A DNA stretch of 21,804 bases from Streptosporangiaceae bacterium (GCA_030041195.1 JASHOI010000166.1:1-21804); one strand, 5' to 3'; shown: positions 7,789 through 15,678, counted from the first letter of the stretch. The notes: a model not told the origin generated them from the letters alone. Numbers and translations are program-made.

Positions 7789-9255
7789 ATGGCGAGTTCT
7801 GGCCCGGCGTACGAGCGCCTTGGGGCGAAGATCCTCTCCCTGCCCGATGTGATCGCGCAGTCCGTCGGGTTCATGGGCCCGGTGTTCTCCTCGGCGTTCG
7901 TGATCCCGCTGGTCGTCGGCGTGATCAGCGCGTCCGGCAAGGGCGGCGGCATCGCCTCGCCGCTGTCGGTGCTGATCGCCGCGGTCGGCGTGTTCGCGCT
8001 CGGCTGGATCGTGTCGAGCTACGTCAAGGAGATTCACGCCGCGGGGTCGCTGTACGACTACGTGACCCGCGGGCTCGGTGAGCGGGTCGGCACGGCCGCC
8101 GGATGGCTCTACTACGGCGGGGTCACGGTCCTGCTCACCGGCCTGCTGCTGCTGATCGGGGGCTATCTGCAGAGCACGATCGCGTCCGAGTTCAAGGTGA
8201 ACCCGCTGCCGGCCTGGACCTGGACCCTGATCGTGATCGCGCTGATCGCCGCGATCCTGTACTTCGGGGTGCGCCTGTCCACCCGCAGCCAGCTGGCGCT
8301 GGCGCTGGTCTCGATGATCGTCGTGCTGATCTTTTTCATCACCGTGATCGTCAAGCTCGGCTCCGCGAACAGCTTCAAGCCGTTCAACCCGTCGTCGGCG
8401 GCCAGCGGCTGGTCCGGAATCTTCTTCGGGGTGCTGTACGGCGTGCTGCTGTTCGTCGGGTTCGAGACCGCGGCGAACCTGGCCGAGGAGACGCCCAACC
8501 CGCGCCGCGAGATCCCGATCGCGGTGATGACCACGGCCGGTATCGCCACCGTGTTCTTCGTCCTGGCCACCTACGTCGAGGTGGCGGGCTTCCACTACAG
8601 CCTGAAGACGCTGACCGCGGCGGCGTCGGCGCCGCTGTTCGCGCTCGGGGCGGCCAAGAGCGCCGGCGGGTACGGCGGCACCTGGATCGACCGGCTGCTG
8701 GAGCTCGTGGTGCTGTTCGACATGCTCGCGGTCGCGATCGGCTGCGCCGTGTCCGCGTCCCGGGGGATCTTCGCGATGGCCCGCGACCGCCGGATCCCGA
8801 GGCAGCTCGCGATCGTGTCCAAGCGGCACAGCTCGCCGCTGGGCGCGACGGTCTTCATCATCGGGGCGGCGATCGTGACCCTGCTGGTCGACCTGTTCTG
8901 GACCGGCCTGTTCGCGCTGCCGGCCACACCGCACTACTTCGCGCTGTTCGCCTGGGGCTCGACGTTCGGCGGCTTCGCGCTCGTCGTGGTCTACCTGCTG
9001 ATGTCGGTCGGGTCGCTGCGCACGTTCGCGGCATCGCAGCGCCGGGTGTCGCTGGTGGTCTCGGCGGCTCTCGGCATCCTGATCACCGCCGGTGCCATTT
9101 TCGGCTCGTTCTACAAGGTCACCAGCCCGACCATCCTCGCCCCGTGGCTGGCGCTGGCCCTGCTCGCCGTCGGCTTCGCCTCAACCTGGGTGCTGCGGGC
9201 CCGGCCGTCGGCCAGCACCGAGCTGACCGACCTGAGCGCCGAGACCACGGCGTGA
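7789..9255 (+). CDS. APC-superfamily amino acid/polyamine permease
   Basis: A 488-residue integral membrane protein with about 12-14 hydrophobic segments. The N-terminal stretch SLPDVIAQSVGFMGP and the segment GFETAANLAEETPNPRREIPIAV (about residues 224-246) are typical of amino acid-polyamine-organocation permeases. The second motif is the conserved cytoplasmic loop in which E-E-x-x-N-P-x-R-x-I-P is diagnostic. MARDRRIPRQLA near 328-339 is a second family motif. An excellent ribosome binding site AAGGAGGAG precedes the ATG at 7789. It lies 42 bp after the amidohydrolase and probably shares its promoter, so it likely imports that enzyme's substrate or exports its product. The C-terminal 20 residues are hydrophilic. 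Confidence 0.92.
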   Translation: MASSGPAYERLGAKILSLPDVIAQSVGFMGPVFSSAFVIPLVVGVISASGKGGGIASPLSVLIAAVGVFALGWIVSSYVKEIHAAGSLYDYVTRGLGERVGTAAGWLYYGGVTVLLTGLLLLIGGYLQSTIASEFKVNPLPAWTWTLIVIALIAAILYFGVRLSTRSQLALALVSMIVVLIFFITVIVKLGSANSFKPFNPSSAASGWSGIFFGVLYGVLLFVGFETAANLAEETPNPRREIPIAVMTTAGIATVFFVLATYVEVAGFHYSLKTLTAAASAPLFALGAAKSAGGYGGTWIDRLLELVVLFDMLAVAIGCAVSASRGIFAMARDRRIPRQLAIVSKRHSSPLGATVFIIGAAIVTLLVDLFWTGLFALPATPHYFALFAWGSTFGGFALVVVYLLMSVGSLRTFAASQRRVSLVVSAALGILITAGAIFGSFYKVTSPTILAPWLALALLAVGFASTWVLRARPSASTELTDLSAETTA

Positions 9256-9295
9256 GGAACTGCCTGGCGGATCAGCTCGCACGGCCGTTCCCGCC

Positions 9296-9331
9296 GTGAC
9301 CTGACGTGCGCGTCACAGTCTTGCGGTTTTT
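9296..9331 (+). terminator. Weak terminator-like hairpin after the APC permease; rest of the gap
   Basis: TGACG-tgcg-CGTCA (9302-9315) forms a 5-bp stem with a 4-nt loop. An alternative outer pairing GTGAC/GTCAC (9296-9300 with 9312-9316) is also possible. A T-run (9327-9331) follows about 10 nt later, too far for a textbook Rho-independent terminator. The remainder of the 191-bp gap holds TGCCAAC twice (9400-9406, 9414-9420). I find no clear promoter for the operon starting at 9447. Confidence 0.3.
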
Positions 9332-9446
9332 GCTCGGTTGTTCGGCCTGGTTTCGCTGCCGTTAACCAGCCATTACTCTCGTATTGCCGTTGCCCCGGCT
9401 GCCAACCTGGCGGTGCCAACGCAGCACCGACCTAAGGGACAGCCAG

Positions 9447-10304
9447 ATGAGTAAGCCAGCGCAGCAGGGGCCGGCGGGACGGCAGCCGAGCAACATCTCC
9501 GCGTTGAGCGCCAAGCGGCCGGCGCAGGAGGTGAAGGAGCTGATCCTCGACTTCAATCGTTTGAGCAAGGCACATGAGGATCTCTACTCACGGACCAGGC
9601 ACGAGACCGACCTGGTGAATCAGTCCGTGATCGCCGCCAGGAACGCTGATTCCGAGCGAGATGCCGCGGACCGCGACCACAAGACGGCTCAAGCCGAGGA
9701 GCCGGAACGGCGGGCGCCGCGCCCACGGCAGTGGCTGTTCGCAGCGGCGGCCTTGTGCCTGGACGCAGCCGCCTGTTACTTCGCCGCCGAGGCTCTCGGC
9801 GGCAGCCAGCCGGAGACCATCGCGTGGGCCGCCTTGTTCCTGGCCGTGCTCGGCTCCGGCGAGCTGATGCTGGACCACTTCAGCGACCGGCACCGCGTTG
9901 TGTGGCGCTGGGTAGCCGTCGTGCTCGGTGTGTTCATCATGCTGCTCGGATTGCTCCGCTATTCGTTCCTGGCGACGGTCGGGGCCGAGGGCCTGCTTGC
10001 CGCGCTTGCCGGGGCATCCTTGTTTAGCCTTGCCACGGCCGGATTCGTGATCATCGGCTACCGGGCACTGCGCGCGGCGGAGAGCGGCAAGACCTGGCGG
10101 GCACGCCGGCTGCTGCGCTCACGCGAAAGGGCGGCCGCCGCCGCGCACGGCAAGCTTGCCCGGCAGATCGCCCACCGGGATGGCCTGGCGAGCGCATACC
10201 TGAGCAGAATCAGGCTGCGCCTCATCGAGGTCGGCACGGTCACTCCGCTACGGCAGATGGAGCAGGCGGTACGGACACACCTGCTGGGCGGCGACCTGTC
10301 ATGA
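9447..10304 (+). CDS. Coiled-coil membrane protein with about four transmembrane segments, unknown function
   Basis: 285 residues and no family I recognise. Residues 25-90 are charged and helical (EVKELILDFNRLSKAHEDLY and following), predicted coiled coil and cytoplasmic. Four hydrophobic segments follow at about 96-115, 125-143, 151-171 and 181-205. A basic helical tail (206-285), starting RALRAAESGKTWRARRLLRS and rich in Arg and Lys, should also be cytoplasmic by the positive-inside rule. The ATG at 9447 is preferred over the one at 9384 because AAGGGAC lies about 8 nt before it and the extra 21 residues are low-complexity Arg/Pro. Its stop overlaps the next start (ATGA, 10301-10304), so it is the first gene of a coupled three-gene set. 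The layout resembles small signalling or pore-forming membrane effectors, but I see no named domain. Confidence 0.8.
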   Translation: MSKPAQQGPAGRQPSNISALSAKRPAQEVKELILDFNRLSKAHEDLYSRTRHETDLVNQSVIAARNADSERDAADRDHKTAQAEEPERRAPRPRQWLFAAAALCLDAAACYFAAEALGGSQPETIAWAALFLAVLGSGELMLDHFSDRHRVVWRWVAVVLGVFIMLLGLLRYSFLATVGAEGLLAALAGASLFSLATAGFVIIGYRALRAAESGKTWRARRLLRSRERAAAAAHGKLARQIAHRDGLASAYLSRIRLRLIEVGTVTPLRQMEQAVRTHLLGGDLS

Positions 10305-11461
10305 GCAAGCGATCGCCTGTGCTCGCCGTCAGGGCCCTGGCCGCATCCGCGGCACTTGCGGTAGGCGTCGCCGGCTGCTCGCTCATTCCGGTACCGCACC
10401 GCGCCGGCCGTCCCATCGGGGGATCGGTGCCGCCTGCCTCGGCGCTGGTGGTGATCCTCGATTCCCGCTCCGCCCAGGATCGCGCCGAATTCCGCAGCGT
10501 GGTCGTGCAGACCGCCCAGGCCGGCGAACATCTGATCGTGGTCAGCGATGCGGGCACCACACTCGGGTCTTTCACCAGTCCCGGACCGCCCAGGATCGTT
10601 GGCCCTGATTTCCCGGTGCCGCCGTCGGGGGCCGCCACCAGCTTCCAGAGGGCGACGTACCGGAAGAGCCTGAGCCGTGCCCGCTCGATCCTGCTGCGCG
10701 ACCAGAACCGCCTGCGGATCCGCGAGCAGCGCTCGCTTCTGGCCTGGGCCGACGGAGCCGTGGCCACGGCTCTGTCGGCAGCGCAGCGGCAGGCAACAAC
10801 GCCCGGCGCGCTCGCACCGGCCATCACCGAAGCCGTCGCGGACGTAGCCCAGCTCCAGCAGACGGGAGTCGGGCGCGGCTCCCGGAGGGTGCTCGGCATC
10901 ATCGGCGCCGACGGCTTCGGCCAGTCCCCAGCGCCGCTGCAAGCCAGCCTGGCAGGCATGACCGTGGCGGTGACTGGGGTACCGGACAGCACGGATGACG
11001 CGGCATGGCAGGCGGACCTGCTCGAGGCGGGCGCGGGTAGCGCGTTCGTATTCACGCCAGCGTCCGCCGGTTCCGCTGCTGGCGTCGTCCAGGCAGGTCT
11101 CAACGGGCGTGGCATCGTCATGCTCAGCGTGGCCGGGCTGAACTACGGCCCGGCGCAGTACACGCTGCCGCGCACCGCCACCCCCTCGCTGCTGAAGCTG
11201 CTGCGGCTGCTCAGCGTGACCTATCCGGACGCCACCGCCACGATCAATGGCTACACCGACAACATTCCGGTGCCGGGCGGCAATCTGAGCCTGTCCTGGA
11301 AAAGAGCGAGGCAGGTCCTGGTATGGCTGACCGACCGCGGCGTCTCCGCCAACCGGCTGCAGGCCATTGGCCACGGAGCCGCGGACCCGGTGGCGCCAAA
11401 CCAGCCCGGAGGGCAACCGCTCAACCGCCGCGTCGTGATCATCATCTCCCCAGATGGCTGA
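10301..11461 (+). CDS. Lipoprotein with C-terminal OmpA-like peptidoglycan-binding domain
   Basis: A 386-residue exported lipoprotein. The basic N-terminus MSKRSPVLAVR, a hydrophobic stretch and the lipobox VAGC (Cys26) indicate lipidation and anchoring on the outer face of the membrane. The middle (about 40-290) starts with SALVVILDS and contains alternating beta and helical stretches I cannot assign. Residues about 305-384 are an OmpA-C domain: GYTDN (317-321), LSWKRARQVLVWL, RLQAIGHG and NRRV (375-378). In the family, the Asp of GYTD and the Arg of NRR contact meso-diaminopimelate of peptidoglycan. Such domains are less common in Gram-positive lipoproteins than in Gram-negative ones. It overlaps both neighbours, which suggests the membrane partner at 9447 and this protein work in one complex. 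Confidence 0.85.
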   Translation: MSKRSPVLAVRALAASAALAVGVAGCSLIPVPHRAGRPIGGSVPPASALVVILDSRSAQDRAEFRSVVVQTAQAGEHLIVVSDAGTTLGSFTSPGPPRIVGPDFPVPPSGAATSFQRATYRKSLSRARSILLRDQNRLRIREQRSLLAWADGAVATALSAAQRQATTPGALAPAITEAVADVAQLQQTGVGRGSRRVLGIIGADGFGQSPAPLQASLAGMTVAVTGVPDSTDDAAWQADLLEAGAGSAFVFTPASAGSAAGVVQAGLNGRGIVMLSVAGLNYGPAQYTLPRTATPSLLKLLRLLSVTYPDATATINGYTDNIPVPGGNLSLSWKRARQVLVWLTDRGVSANRLQAIGHGAADPVAPNQPGGQPLNRRVVIIISPDG

Positions 11462-13523
11462 CAACGCCTCGAACGGCCGATTCGCCGTAACGTCGGAGCC
11501 AGTTAACTGCTCCGACGGCAATCAGCCACGGCATGGCAAAATTATTGGTGTGCCGGAACGCCACGATCCTGACCAGGTCGCCGCTGACCTCAGCAACTGC
11601 CGTCAACGCGGGCTGGACTGGCTGGACCGCAAGACAAGCAACCAATCTCCGGTGCGCGCCGACGAACTCGAGCGGCTTGCCCGCGACTACGCAGCAGCGC
11701 GGCATCCTGCTGCTTCTGGCCGCATCGCGCAGATCAAAATCTTGCTCATTGATGGCATCAACGACCTACGCCGCCAGGGTCGCGGAAGCGATGCGGATCT
11801 GCTCCGCGACCTGTTCTTCGGGGAATCGACCGAAGGCGTGATCAAACCGCCGGGCGAGCTCCTCAGAAACGCGCAGCGCCGGGCCGGCGATACGACCGAC
11901 ACCCGCTTCCGCGAACGGCGGGCGAACGCCACCAAGTCCTTCGCGCACACGCTCATCATGCTGGCTGCTCCAGCCGCTCACGGGAACGGCCCTGTGCCGT
12001 ATGAAGCTCACCAGACAGGTGACCAGTTCGCCGTCACCGGATACGCGGCCGACAGCGAGCATTTTGTCGACTTGCTAGCCAATGCGGTAAACGTCACGAT
12101 TGTCGGGATAACCAATGAGCGTCTCCTGCCGATGCTGCAGGAAGCGCTGAGGAGAAAGCGGGAGAAAGGTCGATCAGATGCCTTCTGGGGCTCGCTACGC
12201 ATCGTTTTCCTGAGCAAGGACCTGCTCGGCACCGTCAGCGACGAGCGGGAAAGATTCCACGATTCCTCCGAGGCGCTGCGGCAGCGCCGCCAGGAAGCGA
12301 TCTGGGCCCGCAGGCTGGTTGCAGTATTTCTGAAGCGCACCCGATCCCCGCGGTGGGCTCTCTTCGAATGCCGTTATCAGCCAATGCTGACGGGCGCGCA
12401 TTTTGAGTTCGCAGACGACAGAAAGAACGTGGTTCACCTTCTCATCAGACGGCCACGCCACCCGGCGGCCGATAGTCTATATATAGATCTCGAGGATCCT
12501 ACGGATCAGTTCGGTCCGGTGTTCGAGGATATTGTCCACACCAGTGAAAGCGACAATATGATCGTTCCCGTTGGGGCCCCGGCTGGGCGGGAAGCTTTTC
12601 AGTGCAATGAAGTCCGTGTCCAGTCTGACGTGCTCAAGGACGGCTCCAACGTCGGCGGCTGGCTGCCCATGGTTCTCGTGATCACCCGACGGCGGCGCCG
12701 CGGCCGCGTTGAGCCCATCGTGCAGCTCCGGACCATCGAGAATTCGGCTCGTGAAGAGAACCGGTTGTCACATCTCGGCGGACACATCCTGCAGGAGGAC
12801 CGGCTACGGCCAGGTGGCCATCAGCTTGACGGCGCCGTGAAGTCGTTCGACCTCCAGCACGAGATTCCGGCGTCGGCCGCGGCGAGGCTCGTACGAGAAA
12901 TGACCGGGGCAGATCCGGCATCGGTACTGCAGCCGATGGCAGCGGGCGGATACCTGTACCCAGACAAGGAGAACTTGTTCTTCTTCGTCTTTGCCCTGGA
13001 CCTGCCCGACGGGCTTGAATTCCCGCGCCGAGCCGAGATGCACTCGCTCGGCCTGCCCGACCTGATGGCGGTCCGGGCCGGCCAGGTGCTTCGCTCCGCG
13101 GCCGATCTCTGCCGCGCAAGCGAGGTCTCTGAGAGTGCCTGGAAGGCCGCTGCCGAGGTCGTGGCGCTCAACCTTTCTTTGCATGATCACTCTGATCTCG
13201 CGGACAAGCTGGTCGATCTCGCAGGGCGGTCCGTTAACGAACGCACGGAAACGGCGACTGTCATCAGCGAATACGTGGTCGGCCGAACTATTTCCAGCTG
13301 GGCTTCAGCGAGCCGCGAGGTGTCGTTGATGGGCTTGGCAGGGTGGCAGTATCGTGAATTCTTCTCGGTTCTCTTGCCGCTGTACGCGCAGATCGGTATC
13401 CACGAAGCGGCCGAGTTGCTCGACGCGGTCAACGCCGACGGCCGCAAGAGCGCGGCCCGCGACCGGCTCGCCGATCTCTACCAAGACGAGCACCTGATCG
13501 CGCTGCTGCCCATGGAGCTATGA
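11454..13523 (+). CDS. Large cytoplasmic protein with degenerate Nudix-like segment, unknown function
   Basis: 689 residues with no signal peptide or membrane segment. Three parts can be seen. Residues 40-170 are helical and charged. Residues about 195-365 are an alpha/beta unit containing NAVNVTIVGITNERLLPMLQ and FWGSLRIVFLSKDLLG. Residues about 400-530 look like a Nudix fold: strands LPMVLVITRRRRRG and VEPIVQLRTIEN, a GGHILQED turn, and a helix with Glu470-x7-Arg478-Leu-Val-Arg-Glu482-Met-Thr-Gly485, a broken version of the Nudix box. A helical C-terminus follows. Loss of the REUxEE acids suggests ligand binding or regulation rather than hydrolysis. The start at 11454 overlaps the lipoprotein gene by 8 bp and has no ribosome binding site, so translation is probably coupled. 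GTG at 11550 is an alternative start. It is slightly less GC-rich than flanking genes. Confidence 0.75.
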   Translation: MADNASNGRFAVTSEPVNCSDGNQPRHGKIIGVPERHDPDQVAADLSNCRQRGLDWLDRKTSNQSPVRADELERLARDYAAARHPAASGRIAQIKILLIDGINDLRRQGRGSDADLLRDLFFGESTEGVIKPPGELLRNAQRRAGDTTDTRFRERRANATKSFAHTLIMLAAPAAHGNGPVPYEAHQTGDQFAVTGYAADSEHFVDLLANAVNVTIVGITNERLLPMLQEALRRKREKGRSDAFWGSLRIVFLSKDLLGTVSDERERFHDSSEALRQRRQEAIWARRLVAVFLKRTRSPRWALFECRYQPMLTGAHFEFADDRKNVVHLLIRRPRHPAADSLYIDLEDPTDQFGPVFEDIVHTSESDNMIVPVGAPAGREAFQCNEVRVQSDVLKDGSNVGGWLPMVLVITRRRRRGRVEPIVQLRTIENSAREENRLSHLGGHILQEDRLRPGGHQLDGAVKSFDLQHEIPASAAARLVREMTGADPASVLQPMAAGGYLYPDKENLFFFVFALDLPDGLEFPRRAEMHSLGLPDLMAVRAGQVLRSAADLCRASEVSESAWKAAAEVVALNLSLHDHSDLADKLVDLAGRSVNERTETATVISEYVVGRTISSWASASREVSLMGLAGWQYREFFSVLLPLYAQIGIHEAAELLDAVNADGRKSAARDRLADLYQDEHLIALLPMEL

Positions 13524-13564
13524 CCAGCAGGTTGTCTCGCTCGACCAGATCGGCGCCGCCAGAA

Positions 13565-13585
13565 ACGGGTCCGGCAAAGGCCCGT
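13565..13585 (+). terminator. Hairpin after the three-gene operon (possible terminator), and the 239-bp gap
   Basis: ACGGG(t)CC-ggcaaa-GGCCCGT forms a 7-bp stem with one bulged base, about 40 nt after the stop of the 689-residue protein. There is no T-run, so this is a weak call. The rest of 13524-13762 contains a second inverted repeat (separate entry) and no clear promoter hexamers or ORFs. Confidence 0.3.
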
Positions 13586-13684
13586 GCGCATACGACCTCC
13601 AAGGCGAGACTTCCGTAACTATAGCAACCCGGTCACTTCACGCCGTCGGGGTGATATGTGAGAGACTGGCCGTTCATGAACGCC

Positions 13685-13726
13685 CTCGCTGCAGTCGCTG
13701 CCACCCTTAAGCACCACAGCAGCGAG
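13685..13726. repeat. 8-bp inverted repeat upstream of the methyltransferase
   Basis: CTCGCTGC (13685-13692) and GCAGCGAG (13719-13726) are perfect complements separated by 26 nt. They lie 37-78 bp before the methyltransferase start, at the border where base composition drops. It may be a leader-RNA hairpin or a protein site. Nothing further can be said from sequence. Confidence 0.4.
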
Positions 13727-13762
13727 TGCTCTCAAGCTCATCAAGTCGCACGCAGGTGATGG

Positions 13763-14485
13763 ATGTCGCTCACAAACAAAAATACTGACAAATATGTAAA
13801 TATCACCACCGCAGAATACTTCGATGAGCTCTACAGGAGTACCCCGCGCTACTGGTGGCGTCGCAAAGGGCGCTACGACCTGAATGCCGATGCCTATCCG
13901 TACTCACTGCTGACACAGATGACCCTGCGGCTTATCAAACGTCGCAAACGGCGCAGCCGGAACGCGCTTGACCTCGGCGCCGGAGAAGGGGCGGACGCTA
14001 TTCGGCTCGCGCTTCTCGGCTATAGTGTAACCGCCGTCGAGATCAGCAAAGTTGCCGCAAACAAGATCACCCGGTTTGCTAATGATGCCCTTGTGGCGGT
14101 AAAAGTACAGATAGCGGATCTCAGCACGTACGAACCTGAAGGAAAATTTGATATAGTTATCTGCAATGGCGTCCTCCACTATATAGAGGACAAGGAACCA
14201 GTGATCAGACGCATGCAATCGGCGACGCGACCCGGTGGCATTAACGTCATCTCGGTGTGGAGCACCTACTCCGACGTTCCCGAGTGCCACCAAAAAACAG
14301 CGCCGATCTTCTGCGATGACGAAGACGGGGTGTTGGTTCGGTTGTACGACAGCTGGCACAAAGAGTTGCTCTATTTTGAGCGCGACAGGGGGGAGGGCTC
14401 TCATTCAGACATGCCGGACCACTCCCACAGCCACATCAAGATGATTGCGAGGAAACCTGCGAGACGTTGGTTCGCTGTGAGGTGA
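13763..14485 (+). CDS. Class I SAM-dependent methyltransferase (TehB-like), AT-rich for this region
   Basis: 240 residues. Motif I is ALDLGAGEGADA (68-79), which binds S-adenosylmethionine. Glu93 (TAVEIS) should contact the ribose, Asp119 (IADL) the adenine, and FDIVICNGVLHYI (129-141) is motif IV. This is the methyltransferase-11/25 or TehB-like layout, and the substrate is unknown. An in-frame TGA at 13757 fixes the start at or after 13763. Codon use is unlike the flanks: AAA, ATA, TAT and AAT are frequent, and bases 14101-14160 have only 22 G/C of 60. This suggests recent transfer. The glycosyltransferase begins 53 bp downstream on the same strand, so the pair may modify a glycan or cell-wall polymer together. 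The C-terminus is His-rich (SHSDMPDHSHSH). Confidence 0.87.
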   Translation: MSLTNKNTDKYVNITTAEYFDELYRSTPRYWWRRKGRYDLNADAYPYSLLTQMTLRLIKRRKRRSRNALDLGAGEGADAIRLALLGYSVTAVEISKVAANKITRFANDALVAVKVQIADLSTYEPEGKFDIVICNGVLHYIEDKEPVIRRMQSATRPGGINVISVWSTYSDVPECHQKTAPIFCDDEDGVLVRLYDSWHKELLYFERDRGEGSHSDMPDHSHSHIKMIARKPARRWFAVR

Positions 14486-14538
14486 ACTGACAGTCGAGCT
14501 CAAACTAATCTCAACTCAAGCGAACTGGTGCATGACAT

Positions 14539-15678
14539 GTGAACAGCGACGGTTATCCGCAATGCTCCGAAGAGGGCTCATCGCCTTTGATCAGTCTGGT
14601 TATCCCCGTATTCAATGTCGCGCCCTATCTACCCGAGTGCCTGGACTCCATTGCGAACCAGTCTTTCAGGAACATCCAGATTATCGCGGTTGACGGCGCG
14701 TCAGAAGATGCGTCAGGCAAGATCCTGGACCTACGACGTCAGGCCGAGCCAAGGCTTGAAGTGATTCATCTGACGCAAAATGGACCAGGCCACGCGCGGA
14801 ATGAGGGCGTGAAATCGGCGAGGGGGGACTACGTCTGGTTTGTAGATGGAGACGACACCATAACTCCTGAATCCCTCCAGAAGATTGCCCAGCGAATCGA
14901 AACGCTCCGGCCCGACCTGCTGCTGGTTGACAGCGAGATCATTAAACCGAACGGAAGGGTCGAGCCGGGAGCTGATCATAAACTGCTCGGCCAGCAGACA
15001 AGCCCCAGCTTCACGCTGGCCGCTGAGCCCCAGATGGCCGGGCTGAGCATGGTGTCCTGGAACAAAATAATCCGTCGCGAGTTTCTCCTTTCTTCCCGAA
15101 TTGCCTTCCGGGAGATGTGGCCTCATGAAGATGTGCCTTTCTCATGCTTTGCTTTGCTGCAAGCACGAACCTTGAGCACGCTTAATTACCCATGTTATCG
15201 ATACCGGGAAAACAGGCCCGGATCTGTCACAGCCACCGGTAAATCGGACCGGCACTTCCGGATATTCGAATCCTGGACGATCGTGCTTGAAAGGGTTCAA
15301 AAGAGCGTCGGCTCGGACGATGCCTTCGTCACAGCGCAGGTCTACAAAGCACTGTTCGAGCGAGCTATCTGGCATTATTCGACGATCTTGGGTACTAAGG
15401 GGTACATAGAGCGCAGCGACCGCCGGCCTTTCTTCACGAAAATGCACTGGCACTTCGCCAAGTATGCACCGCCCGACTATCAAACGCCGGGCGGGTTCAG
15501 GGGAGTCAAGTTTAACTTGATCGCCAGAGGTGCATACATTCGCTATTTTGCGCTGACTCCCTTGAACCGGCTCAGGATGGTTATCTCCCGCGCCGTCGAG
15601 ACGTGGCGCGAGGCAGGCCGGCCTGCGGCCAAAGCGATCCCGGCGCCGCTCGCGGTTGCGCCGAGGCGCGATCACTAG
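14539..15678 (+). CDS. Family 2 glycosyltransferase (GT-A fold)
   Basis: 379 residues. LISLVIPVFNVAPYLPECLDSI (18-39) is the classic GT2 opening. Asp52 (AVDGASED) is the first nucleotide-sugar contact. GDYVWFVDGDD (96-106) holds the metal-binding DGD. HED at 196-198 supplies the likely catalytic base. SWNKIIRREFL and TATGKSDRHFRIFESW resemble actinobacterial transferases found in wall-polymer and teichoic-acid-like gene sets. The enzyme would transfer a sugar from a nucleotide donor at the cytoplasmic membrane face. The C-terminal tail is basic and Pro/Ala-rich. The start is GTG at 14539; the adjacent ATGs run into stops or other frames and no strong ribosome binding site is seen. GC is below the window average, as in the upstream methyltransferase, with which it may share an origin and pathway. 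Confidence 0.9.
   Translation: MNSDGYPQCSEEGSSPLISLVIPVFNVAPYLPECLDSIANQSFRNIQIIAVDGASEDASGKILDLRRQAEPRLEVIHLTQNGPGHARNEGVKSARGDYVWFVDGDDTITPESLQKIAQRIETLRPDLLLVDSEIIKPNGRVEPGADHKLLGQQTSPSFTLAAEPQMAGLSMVSWNKIIRREFLLSSRIAFREMWPHEDVPFSCFALLQARTLSTLNYPCYRYRENRPGSVTATGKSDRHFRIFESWTIVLERVQKSVGSDDAFVTAQVYKALFERAIWHYSTILGTKGYIERSDRRPFFTKMHWHFAKYAPPDYQTPGGFRGVKFNLIARGAYIRYFALTPLNRLRMVISRAVETWREAGRPAAKAIPAPLAVAPRRDH

Noticed and set aside
7123..8934. 603-codon minus-strand open frame across the amidohydrolase and APC permease
   Set aside because: It spans the ends of two well-supported genes, has no domain and is full of RDR/HQ repeats typical of a shadow frame.
9447..10304. SLATT-type two-transmembrane effector
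   Set aside because: The protein has about four hydrophobic segments and a different length; I could not see the SLATT pattern, so I left the function unassigned.
10058..11521. 487-codon minus-strand open frame over the lipoprotein gene
   Set aside because: No recognisable domain; the plus frame has a lipobox and an OmpA-like domain.
12481..12500. Cluster of restriction-site-like hexamers (AGATCT, CTCGAG, GGATCC) resembling a cloning linker
   Set aside because: The reading frame runs through without interruption and protein composition is normal, so chance is the simplest explanation.
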